Shown here in pieces: positions 34,773-43,924 of a stretch of DNA of 58,070 nt; the stretch's first letter is position 1; each line of letters opens with the position of its first letter. A program made the position numbers and the translations under genes. Below the pieces are notes generated by a model. That model saw only the letters and a list, made by a program, of their open reading frames with translations, was not told where the DNA came from and made no database searches. Source of the stretch: REEB76 sp049698775. GTDB taxonomy: Bacteria > Pseudomonadota > Gammaproteobacteria > Natronospirales > REEB76. The stretch spans positions 1 through 58,070 of the forward strand of contig JBAVYM010000066.1 of NCBI GenBank assembly GCA_049698775.1, in the 5' to 3' direction.

Positions 34773-34869
34773 CTTCGACCCCGTTCAGGGCCGGCTCCGC
34801 AGAGCGAATTCGAAGCATTCCCACCACGGCAGTAATGCCACCCTTCGACGGCACTACGCTCAGGACGAA
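34773..34869. repeat. CCTTCGAC...CTCAGGACGAA dispersed repeat
   Basis: TTCGACCCCGTTCAGGGCC and CCTTCGACGGCACTACGCTC followed by AGGACGAA are two units of an intergenic repeat in the sufT to Rieske gap. Confidence 0.6.
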
Positions 34870-34889
34870 ATGTATTTATAGGACCGCTT

Positions 34890-35438
34890 CTAGTAATACA
34901 TGCCGGTCTGGAGTTTGGCCTCTTCCGACATCATGTCGCGGCTCCAAGGCGGGTCGAAGACAATCTCCACATGCGCTTCGTTTACCAGCGGAACCGATTC
35001 GATTTTCTGCTGCACATCCGCGGACAGAATCGTGCCCATGCCACAACCTGGCGCAGTCAGGGTCATTTTCACATCCACGCGCTTCTTGCCACCTTCGGCA
35101 TTGCTGAGTTTGCACTCATACACGAGGCCGAGATCCACGATGTTGATGGGAATTTCCGGGTCATAGCAGGTCTTCATCTGTTCCCACACCAGCTTTTCAA
35201 GGTCTGCGTCCGTGTGGTCTTTCGGCAGGCTTGGTTGTTCCGGCGGTTCCAGTCCCAGAGCGTCCGCATCCTTGCCGGCGATGCGAAACAGGTTTCCATC
35301 CACGTACACCGTGAAACTGCCACCCAGCGATTGCGCCACATTCACCGTGGCCCCTTCGGGAAGGATGACTTGACTGCCGGAAGGTACCATGGCCGCTGCG
35401 CAGGCACGTTTCAAAGCGATGGGAGTGCGGTCGTACAT
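34890..35438 (-). CDS. sufT: Fe-S cluster assembly protein SufT (MIP18/DUF59 family)
   Basis: SufT assists maturation of Fe-S proteins. The 182-residue sequence has an N-terminal extension (LPEGATVNVAQSLGGSFTVY) followed by the MIP18 core: CYDPEIPINIVDLGLVYEC, VKMTLTAPGCGMGTIL with the conserved Cys, and VEIVFDPPWSRDMMSEEAK. It begins 3 bp after the sufU stop, so the pair is tightly coupled. Length and N-terminal extension fit the SufT long form. Confidence 0.94.
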   Translation of the reverse strand: MYDRTPIALKRACAAAMVPSGSQVILPEGATVNVAQSLGGSFTVYVDGNLFRIAGKDADALGLEPPEQPSLPKDHTDADLEKLVWEQMKTCYDPEIPINIVDLGLVYECKLSNAEGGKKRVDVKMTLTAPGCGMGTILSADVQQKIESVPLVNEAHVEIVFDPPWSRDMMSEEAKLQTGMYY

Positions 35439-35441
35439 ATG

Positions 35442-35891
35442 CTATTCGGTGGAGACCGCATGCTCATCGGGATGATCGAGAGCGCTCTTCAAGGTGTGCC
35501 AGCACAGGCTCGCGCATTTTACCCGCGAAGGGTAGGCGCGCACACCGGAGAGCGCCGCGAGCTTGCCCAGGGACTCAAGATCAGCCGGCTCGTACTCACG
35601 GGTGAGCAAGTCGTGCATTTGATCGAACAACTGCTCGGCTTCGGCGACAGATTTGCCCTTGAGTTGCTGACTCATGAGCGAAGCGGAGGCCACCGAGATG
35701 GCGCAGCCCGAGCCTTCGAAGCTGATGTCACGGATGTGGTTGCCGTCCAGTTTCAGGTACAGCATGAGCTTGTCGCCGCACAAGGGATTGAAACCCTCGC
35801 GCGTGCATGTGGCATCCGCGATTTTGCGGAAATTGCGCGGACTGCGGTTGTGATCCACGATCACGTCTTGATAAAGTTCCTTGAGATCCAT
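35442..35891 (-). CDS. sufU: SUF scaffold / sulfur acceptor SufU
   Basis: SufU receives persulfide sulfur from SufS. The 149-residue protein retains the IscU-like ligands Cys38 and Asp40 (FNPLCGD), Cys63 (GSGCAIS) and a third Cys near 125 (RVKCASLCW), with the extra loop between the second and third Cys that distinguishes SufU from IscU. The start overlaps the sufS stop by one base (TGATG). The presence of sufU rather than sufE in the operon defines the SufS-SufU pairing here. Confidence 0.94.
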   Translation of the reverse strand: MDLKELYQDVIVDHNRSPRNFRKIADATCTREGFNPLCGDKLMLYLKLDGNHIRDISFEGSGCAISVASASLMSQQLKGKSVAEAEQLFDQMHDLLTREYEPADLESLGKLAALSGVRAYPSRVKCASLCWHTLKSALDHPDEHAVSTE

Positions 35892-37156
35892 CAGCGGAAT
35901 ACCTCACCGACTTTTCCAAGTGCTTGTATCAGCGCGTCAATGTCCTCACGCGTATTGTAGAGGGCGAGGGAAGCGCGTGCCGTCGCGGGAATCCGGAAGC
36001 GTTCCATGACTGGCATAGCGCAATGGTGGCCGGTGCGGATGGCAACACCTTCCTGGTCCACGATGGTGCCGATGTCGTGGGGGTGCACACCCTCCATCAC
36101 GAAGGACAGCACGCCGGCCTTGTGCCTGGCCGTGCCGATGAGCTTCAGACCCTTCACTGTCTGGAGCCGTTCAGTTCCATAGGCAAGCAAATCCTGTTCG
36201 TATCGCTCGATGGCGTGCATGCCGATGTGTTGCAGATAATCCACCGCCGCGCCCAGGCCAACTGCGCCGGCGATGTTGGGTGTGCCGGCCTCGAATTTAT
36301 GCGGCAGATCGTTCCAGGTGCTGCCTGCGAAACGCACTGTGCGGATCATGTCGCCACCGCCTTGCCAGGGCGGCATGTCTCGAAGTAATGATTCTTTTCC
36401 GTACAGCACGCCAATGCCGGTAGGGCCGAACATCTTGTGGCCGGAGAACGCGTAGAAGTCGCAGTCCAGTGTGCGCACGTCCACCGGCAAATGCGGCACT
36501 GCCTGGGCGCCGTCCAGCAGCACGGGCACGCCACGTGCGTGGGCGTAGGCGATTATTTCCTGTACCGGATTGATTGTGCCAAGCGCGTTGGAGACGTGGA
36601 CGAGTGCGACCAGTTTGGTGTGGGTACTGAACAGTTTCTGGTACGCACCGGGTTCCAATTCGCCGGCATCCGTAATGGGGATGACTTTCAAGAGCGCGCC
36701 GGTTTGCTCGCATAAAAGCTGCCACGGTACGATGTTCGAATGGTGCTCCATCTCCGAGAGCACGATCTCGTCACCGGCCCGTAAACGGCCGCGACCATAA
36801 CTCTGGGCCACCAGATTGATGGCCTCGGTAGCGCCGCGCACAAACACGATTTCCCGGCCCGAAGCCGCATTGATGAAGTGGCGAACGTTCTCGCGCGCGC
36901 CTTCATAGGCGGCAGTGGCCTGCTCGCTCAACTGATGTACGCCGCGGTGTACGTTGGAATTTGTTTGCTGGTAATAGTCCGCAACCGCGTCAATGACAGT
37001 CTGTGGCTTTTGCGAAGTCGCGGCATTATCCAGATAAACGAGCGGCTTGCCGTGCACCTGCCGTTGCAGGATAGGGAAATCCCGCCGCCAGTGCAGTGGA
37101 TCGAAACTGCCTGTCACGGCAGCCGGTTTGCGGAGTGTGTCGGGCCGGGCGCTCAT
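35891..37156 (-). CDS. sufS: Cysteine desulfurase SufS (class II)
   Basis: SufS is PLP-dependent and converts cysteine to alanine while loading persulfide. The 421-residue protein contains LVYLDNAATSQKPQTVIDA, NVHRGVHQLSEQAT, the PLP Lys in FSGHKMFGPTG (near residue 240), and the catalytic Cys in IRTGHHCAMPVM (near residue 379), the short-loop class II context. I chose the ATG at 37156, which overlaps the sufD stop by four bases; an upstream frame of 70 Arg/Pro-rich residues is an antisense artefact of sufD. Confidence 0.96.
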   Translation of the reverse strand: MSARPDTLRKPAAVTGSFDPLHWRRDFPILQRQVHGKPLVYLDNAATSQKPQTVIDAVADYYQQTNSNVHRGVHQLSEQATAAYEGARENVRHFINAASGREIVFVRGATEAINLVAQSYGRGRLRAGDEIVLSEMEHHSNIVPWQLLCEQTGALLKVIPITDAGELEPGAYQKLFSTHTKLVALVHVSNALGTINPVQEIIAYAHARGVPVLLDGAQAVPHLPVDVRTLDCDFYAFSGHKMFGPTGIGVLYGKESLLRDMPPWQGGGDMIRTVRFAGSTWNDLPHKFEAGTPNIAGAVGLGAAVDYLQHIGMHAIERYEQDLLAYGTERLQTVKGLKLIGTARHKAGVLSFVMEGVHPHDIGTIVDQEGVAIRTGHHCAMPVMERFRIPATARASLALYNTREDIDALIQALGKVGEVFR

Positions 37157-38493
37157 GGCAGTTCCATGGCCGCGGATTGCGGCAGCACCGCCGCTAACTG
37201 GCGCCGGGCGAAGGTATGCAAGCTGGGCGTTGCGATGCGATCGAGCACGGTGGCGGCGAAGGCGCCGATAAGCAAGCCACGGGCGATTTCCGGGTCGAGG
37301 CCGCGGGAACGCAGGTAGAACAGGGCGTGCTCGTCCAACTGGCCGATGGTCGCGCCGTGGCTGCATTTCACGTCATCGGCGTAAATTTCCAGTTCCGGTT
37401 TGGTATCAATCTCGCCTTGGCGCGACAACAGCAGATTATTGTTGGTCTGGGTGGCGTCAGTTTTTACCGCATGTGGAGCCACTACCACTTTGCCGTTGAA
37501 TACCGCACGCCCCCGATTGCTGATGATGCCGCGATACAACTCGTCGCTCATGGTGTTGGGTGCGGCGTGGTCTATGCGGGTATGGTTGTCCACGTGCCGG
37601 CGTCCGTTGGCCAGATACAAACCATTGAGCACAGTTGCGGCACCCGGCGCTTCGAGCCGTGTGCGCAGGTCATTGCGTACCCACAGACCGCCGAAATTGA
37701 GCGTGTGTGAAAGAAAGCGGCTGTCACGCTGCTGAGTCACATATACGCGGCTTACGTGAAAATCTTCCTGGCTTTCTCGTTGCAGTCTCAAATGCTCAAG
37801 TCGGACATGCTCGCCAAGTGAGACTTGGGTATAGCTGTTGGCGAAATTGGCCGCGCCTTCAAGGCCGAGATAGGTTTCAATCAATGTGGCCTCGGCGTGG
37901 GCTCCAAGTTTTATCAAGACGCGCGGATGACAAGCCAGCGCGTGCGGCTGCGGTGCGGATACGAACACGAGTTGCAGCGGCTGTTCGAGTTGTGCGCCAT
38001 CAGCTATTTCAATGACGGCGCCGTCCGACAGGAATGCGGTATTCAATGCGGTGAACGGATCGTCACTCCATTGTGATTCCGGAACCAGATCGGCTTTCAG
38101 CCGCGTGGCGTCGCGTTCCAGCACCAGACCAAGCGGCGCGATGCGCAAACCGGTGATCTCTGATGCGGTGGAACCGAATTCCGGCGCATGCTGTCCATTC
38201 ACGAATACCAATGTATGCGCCACCGCTTTGCGCAGCAGCACCGGCTCAAGCGCGCCGGCAGCAATTGCGGCCGGTTGCGGCATTGCCGGATTGAACGTGC
38301 GCTTTTCCAGCAGCCGGGTGCTGGTGTATTTCCAGTCTTCGCTGCGTTCAGCTGGAAAACCGTGATCCGCGAAGCGCGCGAACGCTTTGCGGCGCAAGGC
38401 CGCAAGCCAATCCGGGGCCTTGCCTGCGCGTGCGGTTTCAAGCGCCGCGAAGCCTTCGGCATAGGGTTGGACGGTTTCATGCACCATGTTCAT
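37153..38493 (-). CDS. sufD: Fe-S assembly complex protein SufD
   Basis: SufD forms the SufB-SufC2-SufD scaffold. The 446-residue beta-helix protein has an N-terminal helical part (WLAALRRKAFARFADHGFP, RSEDWKYTSTRLL) and the conserved C-terminal core (HNTRIDHAAP-type HVDNHTRIDHAAPNTMSDEL, GKVVVAPHAVKTDATQTNNN, DVKCSHGATIGQLDEHALFY) with its conserved Cys and His. The ATG at 38493 overlaps the sufC stop by four bases. Longer starts are within sufC. Confidence 0.95.
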   Translation of the reverse strand: MNMVHETVQPYAEGFAALETARAGKAPDWLAALRRKAFARFADHGFPAERSEDWKYTSTRLLEKRTFNPAMPQPAAIAAGALEPVLLRKAVAHTLVFVNGQHAPEFGSTASEITGLRIAPLGLVLERDATRLKADLVPESQWSDDPFTALNTAFLSDGAVIEIADGAQLEQPLQLVFVSAPQPHALACHPRVLIKLGAHAEATLIETYLGLEGAANFANSYTQVSLGEHVRLEHLRLQRESQEDFHVSRVYVTQQRDSRFLSHTLNFGGLWVRNDLRTRLEAPGAATVLNGLYLANGRRHVDNHTRIDHAAPNTMSDELYRGIISNRGRAVFNGKVVVAPHAVKTDATQTNNNLLLSRQGEIDTKPELEIYADDVKCSHGATIGQLDEHALFYLRSRGLDPEIARGLLIGAFAATVLDRIATPSLHTFARRQLAAVLPQSAAMELP

Positions 38494-39242
38494 GCCGCGG
38501 CCTCGGCCAGCACCCAATCGTAGCCGCGCTTTTCGAGTTCCAGCGCCAAGTGCTTATCACCGGATTTAATAATGCGGCCGTCGGCCAGCACGTGCACGAA
38601 ATCCGGCTCCACGTAGTCCAGCAGCCGCTGGTAGTGCGTGACCAGGAGCATGGCGCGCTCGGGATCGCGTAATTTGTTGATGCCGTTAGCCACGATTTTC
38701 AAGGCGTCTATATCCAGGCCGGAATCGGTTTCATCCAGCAGCGCGAGCTTGGGTTCCAGCACCAGCATTTGCAGGATCTCGTTGCGTTTCTTCTCACCGC
38801 CGGAAAAGCCCTCGTTCACGGCACGACCGAGAAAACTGCCGTCTATTTCCATGAGTTGCATCTTGGCCTTGATCAGCGACAGGAAATCCACGGCATCCAG
38901 TTCCTCCTCGCCGTGATGCTTGCGGAGGGCGTTATACGCGGCCTTCAGCAGATAGACGTTGTTGACGCCGGGAATTTCCACCGGGTATTGAAATGCCAGG
39001 AACACACCTTCCCGCGCTCTCTCTTCCGGCTCTATGGCGAGCAAGTTCTTGCCGTGATAGCTGACACTGCCGGCCGTGATTTCATAGCCCTCGCGGCCAG
39101 CGAGAATGTGGGCGAGCGTGCTTTTGCCGGAGCCATTCGGACCCATCACGGCGTGTACCTCGCCGGCTTTCACCTCCAGGTTCAGGCCCTTGAGAATCTC
39201 ACGTTCTTCAACTTTCGCATGTAGATTCTTAATGCTTAGCAT
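38490..39242 (-). CDS. sufC: Fe-S assembly ATPase SufC
   Basis: This 250-residue ABC-type ATPase drives the SufBCD scaffold. It has Walker A GPNGSGKST (residues 34-42), a Q-loop region (VFLAFQYPVEIPGV), the signature FSGGEKKRNEILQ, Walker B LALLDETDSGLDID, and an H-loop in LVTHYQRLLDYVEPD. It follows sufB by 57 bp, a gap that contains a short copy of the heptanucleotide repeat. Confidence 0.96.
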   Translation of the reverse strand: MLSIKNLHAKVEEREILKGLNLEVKAGEVHAVMGPNGSGKSTLAHILAGREGYEITAGSVSYHGKNLLAIEPEERAREGVFLAFQYPVEIPGVNNVYLLKAAYNALRKHHGEEELDAVDFLSLIKAKMQLMEIDGSFLGRAVNEGFSGGEKKRNEILQMLVLEPKLALLDETDSGLDIDALKIVANGINKLRDPERAMLLVTHYQRLLDYVEPDFVHVLADGRIIKSGDKHLALELEKRGYDWVLAEAAA

Positions 39243-39270
39243 AGCTATTTCCGGTTATTGATCTTTGAAT

Positions 39271-39297
39271 TTCACGCAGCACGCTGTACGCCGCACT
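39271..39297. repeat. Short heptanucleotide repeat block between sufB and sufC
   Basis: TTCACGCAGCACGCTGTACG followed by CCGCAC resembles the right arm of the gspE-gspF repeat at 4482-4502 (TCACGCAGCACGCAGCACG). It is in the intercistronic gap of the suf operon. Confidence 0.6.
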
Positions 39298-39299
39298 TC

Positions 39300-40748
<1,449 letters not shown>

Positions 40749-40762
40749 GGAAATGATCCCGT

Positions 40763-41230
40763 TTATAGGCGGCGGCGTGGGTCGCCGGACAGCATGGTGC
40801 CTAAATCCATGCGTGGCATCAGCGTCGCCGCCGGCCGTGCGAGTTCGGCCAGGGTGACGGTCTTGAGGGCATCGCGGATGGCGAGGCTGATGCGCTGCCA
40901 GTTGTGGCCCACACCGCACACCGGCTCAATGCCGCAGCGGTCGTGACCCAGGCTGCATTGGGTGATGGCCACAGGCCCTTCAATGGCGTCAATGATTTGC
41001 ACGGCGTTGATCTGTTCGGGCGGTCGCGCCAGGCTGTACCCGCCGCGCGCCCCGCGCTGTGAGGTCACTAGACCGGCGCGCGTAAAGCATTTGAGTAGCT
41101 TGCTTACCGTGGGAACGCTCAGATGAGTCGCCGCCGCCACGTCAGCTGCGGCGTATACGCCCTTTGGCTTGCTGGCCATGAAGGCCAGCACCACGGTGCC
41201 GTAATCGGTCAGTTTACTCAGGCGCAGCAT
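40763..41230 (-). CDS. Rrf2-family SUF system regulator (IscR/SufR-like)
   Basis: The 155-residue regulator has an N-terminal winged helix (LSKLTDYGTVVLAFMASKP, HLSVPTVSKLLKCFTRAGLV, RGARGGYSLARPPEQI) and three Cys in CSLGHDRCGIEPVCGV suited to bind an Fe-S cluster, as in IscR. It leads the suf operon and has an IscR type-1-like palindrome 20 bp upstream of its start, so autorepression in the cluster-bound form is expected. Rrf2 SUF regulators at this position are known in Xanthomonas-like gammaproteobacteria. No clear ribosome site precedes the ATG and the leader is probably short. Confidence 0.92.
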   Translation of the reverse strand: MLRLSKLTDYGTVVLAFMASKPKGVYAAADVAAATHLSVPTVSKLLKCFTRAGLVTSQRGARGGYSLARPPEQINAVQIIDAIEGPVAITQCSLGHDRCGIEPVCGVGHNWQRISLAIRDALKTVTLAELARPAATLMPRMDLGTMLSGDPRRRL

Positions 41231-41249
41231 GGGGTTGTGCCGATGGTTG

Positions 41250-41274
41250 ATACGGGACTATTTTAGTCCTGTTT
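41250..41274 (-). promoter_or_regulatory. IscR type-1-like operator overlapping the suf promoter
   Basis: GGACTA-TTT-TAGTCC (41255-41269) is a perfect 6-3-6 palindrome. In its flanks ATA-C is present on the left and G-TTT on the right. Compared from memory with the E. coli type 1 motif (ATASYYGACTRwwwYAGTCRRSTAT), it agrees except at the two positions next to each GACT half. On the minus strand the centre reads TAAAAT, a good -10, with a weak -35 (TTCCCA) 17 bp upstream. The position, 20 bp before the regulator ATG, fits repression by promoter occlusion. Confidence 0.72.
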
Positions 41275-41378
41275 GAGTGCTTTGGGAAAGCGGCGGCGTG
41301 GCGAGCGGGGCGCCCAAGCTGACGCGCGCGGGCGGCCGTTTATACTGGCTGCCCGATGGCGCCAATAGATCAACGTTC

Positions 41379-41768
41379 ATGTACACCGAGGTGAAACTCG
41401 CCCACGTCGTTTTTGCCGCGCTGAGCATTGGCCTGTTTGCCCTGCGCGGAGCGTTCACGCTGGTGGCTTCGCGCCCGCTGACCCACCGCCTATGGAGAGT
41501 TCTGCCGCATGTTGTGGACACCCTGCTGCTGGCCATGGGTATATGGCTTGCAATCATGTTGCAGTTGAATCCGCTGCACGTGAGCTGGCTGGGTGTGAAA
41601 CTGTTGTGCGTGGCCGGCTACATCGTGCTGGGCGTGCTGGCGTTTCGCGTGAGCCGGCCGCGCTGGCTGCGGCTGGGATTGTTTACCGCCGCCGTGCTGC
41701 TGTTTGCTTTCATCATCAGCATTGCGGTATTACATGATCCGCGCGGTATATTTGCGCTGGCCGGGTAG
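41379..41768 (+). CDS. SirB2-family membrane protein
   Basis: The 129-residue protein has four hydrophobic helices (VVFAALSIGLFALRG, VVDTLLLAMGIWLAIML, LLCVAGYIVLGVLAF, LFTAAVLLFAFIISIAVL) separated by basic loops (RPLTHRLWRVLPH), the layout of SirB2. SirB was named for an effect on Salmonella invasion gene regulation, but its biochemical role is unknown. The ATG at 41379 was chosen because it lies at the start of the first helix; no good ribosome site is seen. It is divergent from the suf regulator. Confidence 0.86.
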   Translation: MYTEVKLAHVVFAALSIGLFALRGAFTLVASRPLTHRLWRVLPHVVDTLLLAMGIWLAIMLQLNPLHVSWLGVKLLCVAGYIVLGVLAFRVSRPRWLRLGLFTAAVLLFAFIISIAVLHDPRGIFALAG

Positions 41769-41781
41769 GGCGGAGGACAGC

Positions 41782-42087
41782 ATGCCGAACCGATTTGCAA
41801 ATTTCCGAGAGTTTTATCCCTTCTATCTCGGCGAGCACACCAACCGCACCAACCGGCGCTTGCACTTCATCGGCAGTTGTCTGGTGTTGCTGACCTTGAT
41901 CCTGGTGCTGATTACGCACTGGTGGTGGGGATTCATTCTCATGCCGATTTTTGGCTACGGCTTTGCCTGGATCGGGCACTTCTTCTTCGAGCATAACCGT
42001 CCGGCCACCTTCACTCATCCCATCTACAGCTTCATGGGTGATTGGGTCATGTTCGGCAACATCCTCATGGGCCGAATGCGCTTCTAG
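41782..42087 (+). CDS. DUF962 / Mpo1-like membrane protein
   Basis: The 101-residue protein contains the DUF962 pattern: FREFYPFYLGEHTNRTNRRLHFIG, two short helices (LVLLTLILVLITHWWWG; FILMPIFGYGFAWIGHFFF) and EHNRPATFTHPIYSFMGDW with several His residues. In yeast, Mpo1 of this family is an iron-dependent 2-hydroxy fatty acid dioxygenase; in bacteria the role is unknown. The ATG follows CGGAGG and is 13 bp after sirB2, so the two form an operon. Confidence 0.88.
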   Translation: MPNRFANFREFYPFYLGEHTNRTNRRLHFIGSCLVLLTLILVLITHWWWGFILMPIFGYGFAWIGHFFFEHNRPATFTHPIYSFMGDWVMFGNILMGRMRF

Positions 42088-42193
42088 TACCATTTCAAAA
42101 TCATTCCGTATCAAGTTAAAATAACAACTGCCGCGCACCATCAATCGGCACAGCGGCGAAAGGAATCCTGGTACTCGGGGGAGAGTGTTTCAC

Positions 42194-42823
42194 ATGCATG
42201 CTTGGTACGATGACTGGTTGCTGTGGCTGCTGGTGGCGGTAATTGTTTGCCTGTTGACGGTATTGATCGCGATCTATGTATGGTTGCGGCTCACGTCTGC
42301 GCGCCGTCGCACACAGGCCATCTTGCGCAACACTGCCGACCGGCTGTTGCGCAACGTGGTGCTGCCGGACGGTGTTGGTGGTCATATCGGCGTGGACGTG
42401 CTGTTGCTCAGGGACAACCGGCTCTATGTGCTCGCCATGCTGCACGCGGACGGCGCAATCTTTGGTGGCGACAAAATGGATCAATGGACCATCATGGGTC
42501 GCCACCGGCGACTCAACTTTCGCAATCCGCTGCATCTCATGCAGGACCGGATTCTGGCATTGCGCGCACTGGTGCCGGAATTGACCCTGGTGCCGCGCAT
42601 CGTGTTCACCGGCCACGGCCATTTCCCCAAGGGGCATCCCGAAGGCGTGGAGTTGCTGGAGGAATTCGCCGCACCGCTGCGCCGTCCGAAGAAATTCAAA
42701 GCGCTTGCGCTGGATCCGAAACTGGAAGAAATCTGGACGCGCTTGCGGGAAACCGCGGGCGTGCCGCCCGGCGGGGAAGTCCCGGAACTCAGCGCCAGAT
42801 TGCCAGATGCAACAGAAACGTGA
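42194..42823 (+). CDS. Membrane-anchored NERD-like domain protein
   Basis: The 209-residue protein has one N-terminal helix (LLWLLVAVIVCLLTVLIAIYVWL) and a cytoplasmic domain resembling NERD (nuclease-related domain): NVVLPDGVGGHIGVDVLLLRD, ADGAIFGGDKMDQWTIM, NPLHLMQDRILALR. The catalytic ExK of classical NERD (normally IEVK) reads LAML here, so nuclease activity is doubtful. The ATG at 42194 follows GGGGGAG. Its 3' end overlaps the DUF2474 gene on the opposite strand by 35 bp. Family assignment is tentative. Confidence 0.62.
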   Translation: MHAWYDDWLLWLLVAVIVCLLTVLIAIYVWLRLTSARRRTQAILRNTADRLLRNVVLPDGVGGHIGVDVLLLRDNRLYVLAMLHADGAIFGGDKMDQWTIMGRHRRLNFRNPLHLMQDRILALRALVPELTLVPRIVFTGHGHFPKGHPEGVELLEEFAAPLRRPKKFKALALDPKLEEIWTRLRETAGVPPGGEVPELSARLPDATET

Positions 42824-42917
42824 TGGCGCCGTAAATCAGCAGCGCGGAAAGATACAAGCCCGCGAACCACAGCAATGGTCGCCAACGCGAACGGCGGTGC
42901 ATGTTTTCGGGAGCCAT
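42789..42917 (-). CDS. DUF2474 small subunit-like protein of cytochrome bd
   Basis: A 42-residue protein, MAPENMHRRSRWRPLL then WFAGLYLSALLIYGAITF and LLHLAIWR, with one transmembrane helix behind a basic stretch. It starts inside the cydB stop (TGATG overlap) and so is translated by coupling. DUF2474 proteins of this size occur after cydAB/cioAB genes and are considered analogues of CydX-type subunits. The gene runs antisense into the end of the NERD-like gene by 35 bp. Confidence 0.85.
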   Translation of the reverse strand: MAPENMHRRSRWRPLLWFAGLYLSALLIYGAITFLLHLAIWR

Positions 42918-43924
42918 CAGTGATAGCCCTCATCGGTACGCACCTTGCCGCTGAAAATGCGGTAGCCCATGACCGTGTAGCCGAGAATAAACGGCATCAC
43001 GATGATGAATCCCACCAGCAGGAACAACTGGCTGGAGGCGGGCGAAGTGGCCTGTTCAAACGTGATCGCGCGCGGCACGATGTAGGGCCAGATGCTGATG
43101 ATGAGACCGATATAAGAGAGCAGGAACAGGCCGACGCTGCATAAAAACGGCGTGTGCGCATGGCGTGCGCGTTTCAAGGCATACCAACAAGTGACCGCCA
43201 CCAGAAACGTGATGAACGGTATCTGCGACAGGTAATAGAAATTCGGCACGGAGAACCATCGCTCCCTGATCGCGGGTTGCTGGAACGGGGTCCATATGCT
43301 GACGCCGACTATGGCGAGCAGCATCAACGGCAGGATGCGCCGCGCGGCGCGGTAACTGCGTGCCTGCAACTCACCCTCGGTTTTCATGATCAGCCAGGTG
43401 GATCCGAGCAGGGCGTAACCGACCACGATCGCGAAACCGGTCAGTACCGTAAACGGTGAGAACCAATCGTAGAGACCACCGGCGTAATTACCATCCACGA
43501 CTTTCAGCCCCTGAATCACGGCGCCGAGCGTCATGCCCTGGCAAAAGGCAGCCAGAAATGACCCGCCGCTGAACGCGATGTCCCACAGGATGCGGCTTTT
43601 GTGCGCCTTGAAACGGAACTCGAAGGAAATGCCGCGGAAAATCAGTGCCGTCAGCATGAACATCAGCGGCACGTATAGTGCGGACAGCAGAATCGAGTAA
43701 GCCACCGGGAACGCCGCCAGCAAACCGGCGCCGCCCATGACCAGCCAGGTTTCGTTGCCGTCCCACACCGGCGCCACGCTGTTCATCATCAGATCGCGGT
43801 GCTCATGGCTGCGCGAGAACGCGAACAGGATGCCGATGCCGAGATCGAATCCGTCCAGGATCACGTACACCGCCACGCCGGTGGCGATGATGATGACCCA
43901 GATGAGCGGCAGCAGGTGCATCAT
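42917..43924 (-). CDS. cydB: Cytochrome bd-type quinol oxidase subunit II (CydB/CioB)
   Basis: The 335-residue polytopic protein has the CydB signature regions: WVIIIATGVAVYVILDGFDL, GIGILFAFSRSHEHRDLMMN, SVAPVWDGNETWLVMGGAGL, LTALIFRGISFEFRFK and C-terminal WPYIVPRAITFEQATSPASS. It pairs with subunit I to form the heterodimer that reduces oxygen to water. The start overlaps the cydA stop by four bases (ATGA). About eight or nine helices are expected. Confidence 0.95.
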   Translation of the reverse strand: MMHLLPLIWVIIIATGVAVYVILDGFDLGIGILFAFSRSHEHRDLMMNSVAPVWDGNETWLVMGGAGLLAAFPVAYSILLSALYVPLMFMLTALIFRGISFEFRFKAHKSRILWDIAFSGGSFLAAFCQGMTLGAVIQGLKVVDGNYAGGLYDWFSPFTVLTGFAIVVGYALLGSTWLIMKTEGELQARSYRAARRILPLMLLAIVGVSIWTPFQQPAIRERWFSVPNFYYLSQIPFITFLVAVTCWYALKRARHAHTPFLCSVGLFLLSYIGLIISIWPYIVPRAITFEQATSPASSQLFLLVGFIIVMPFILGYTVMGYRIFSGKVRTDEGYH

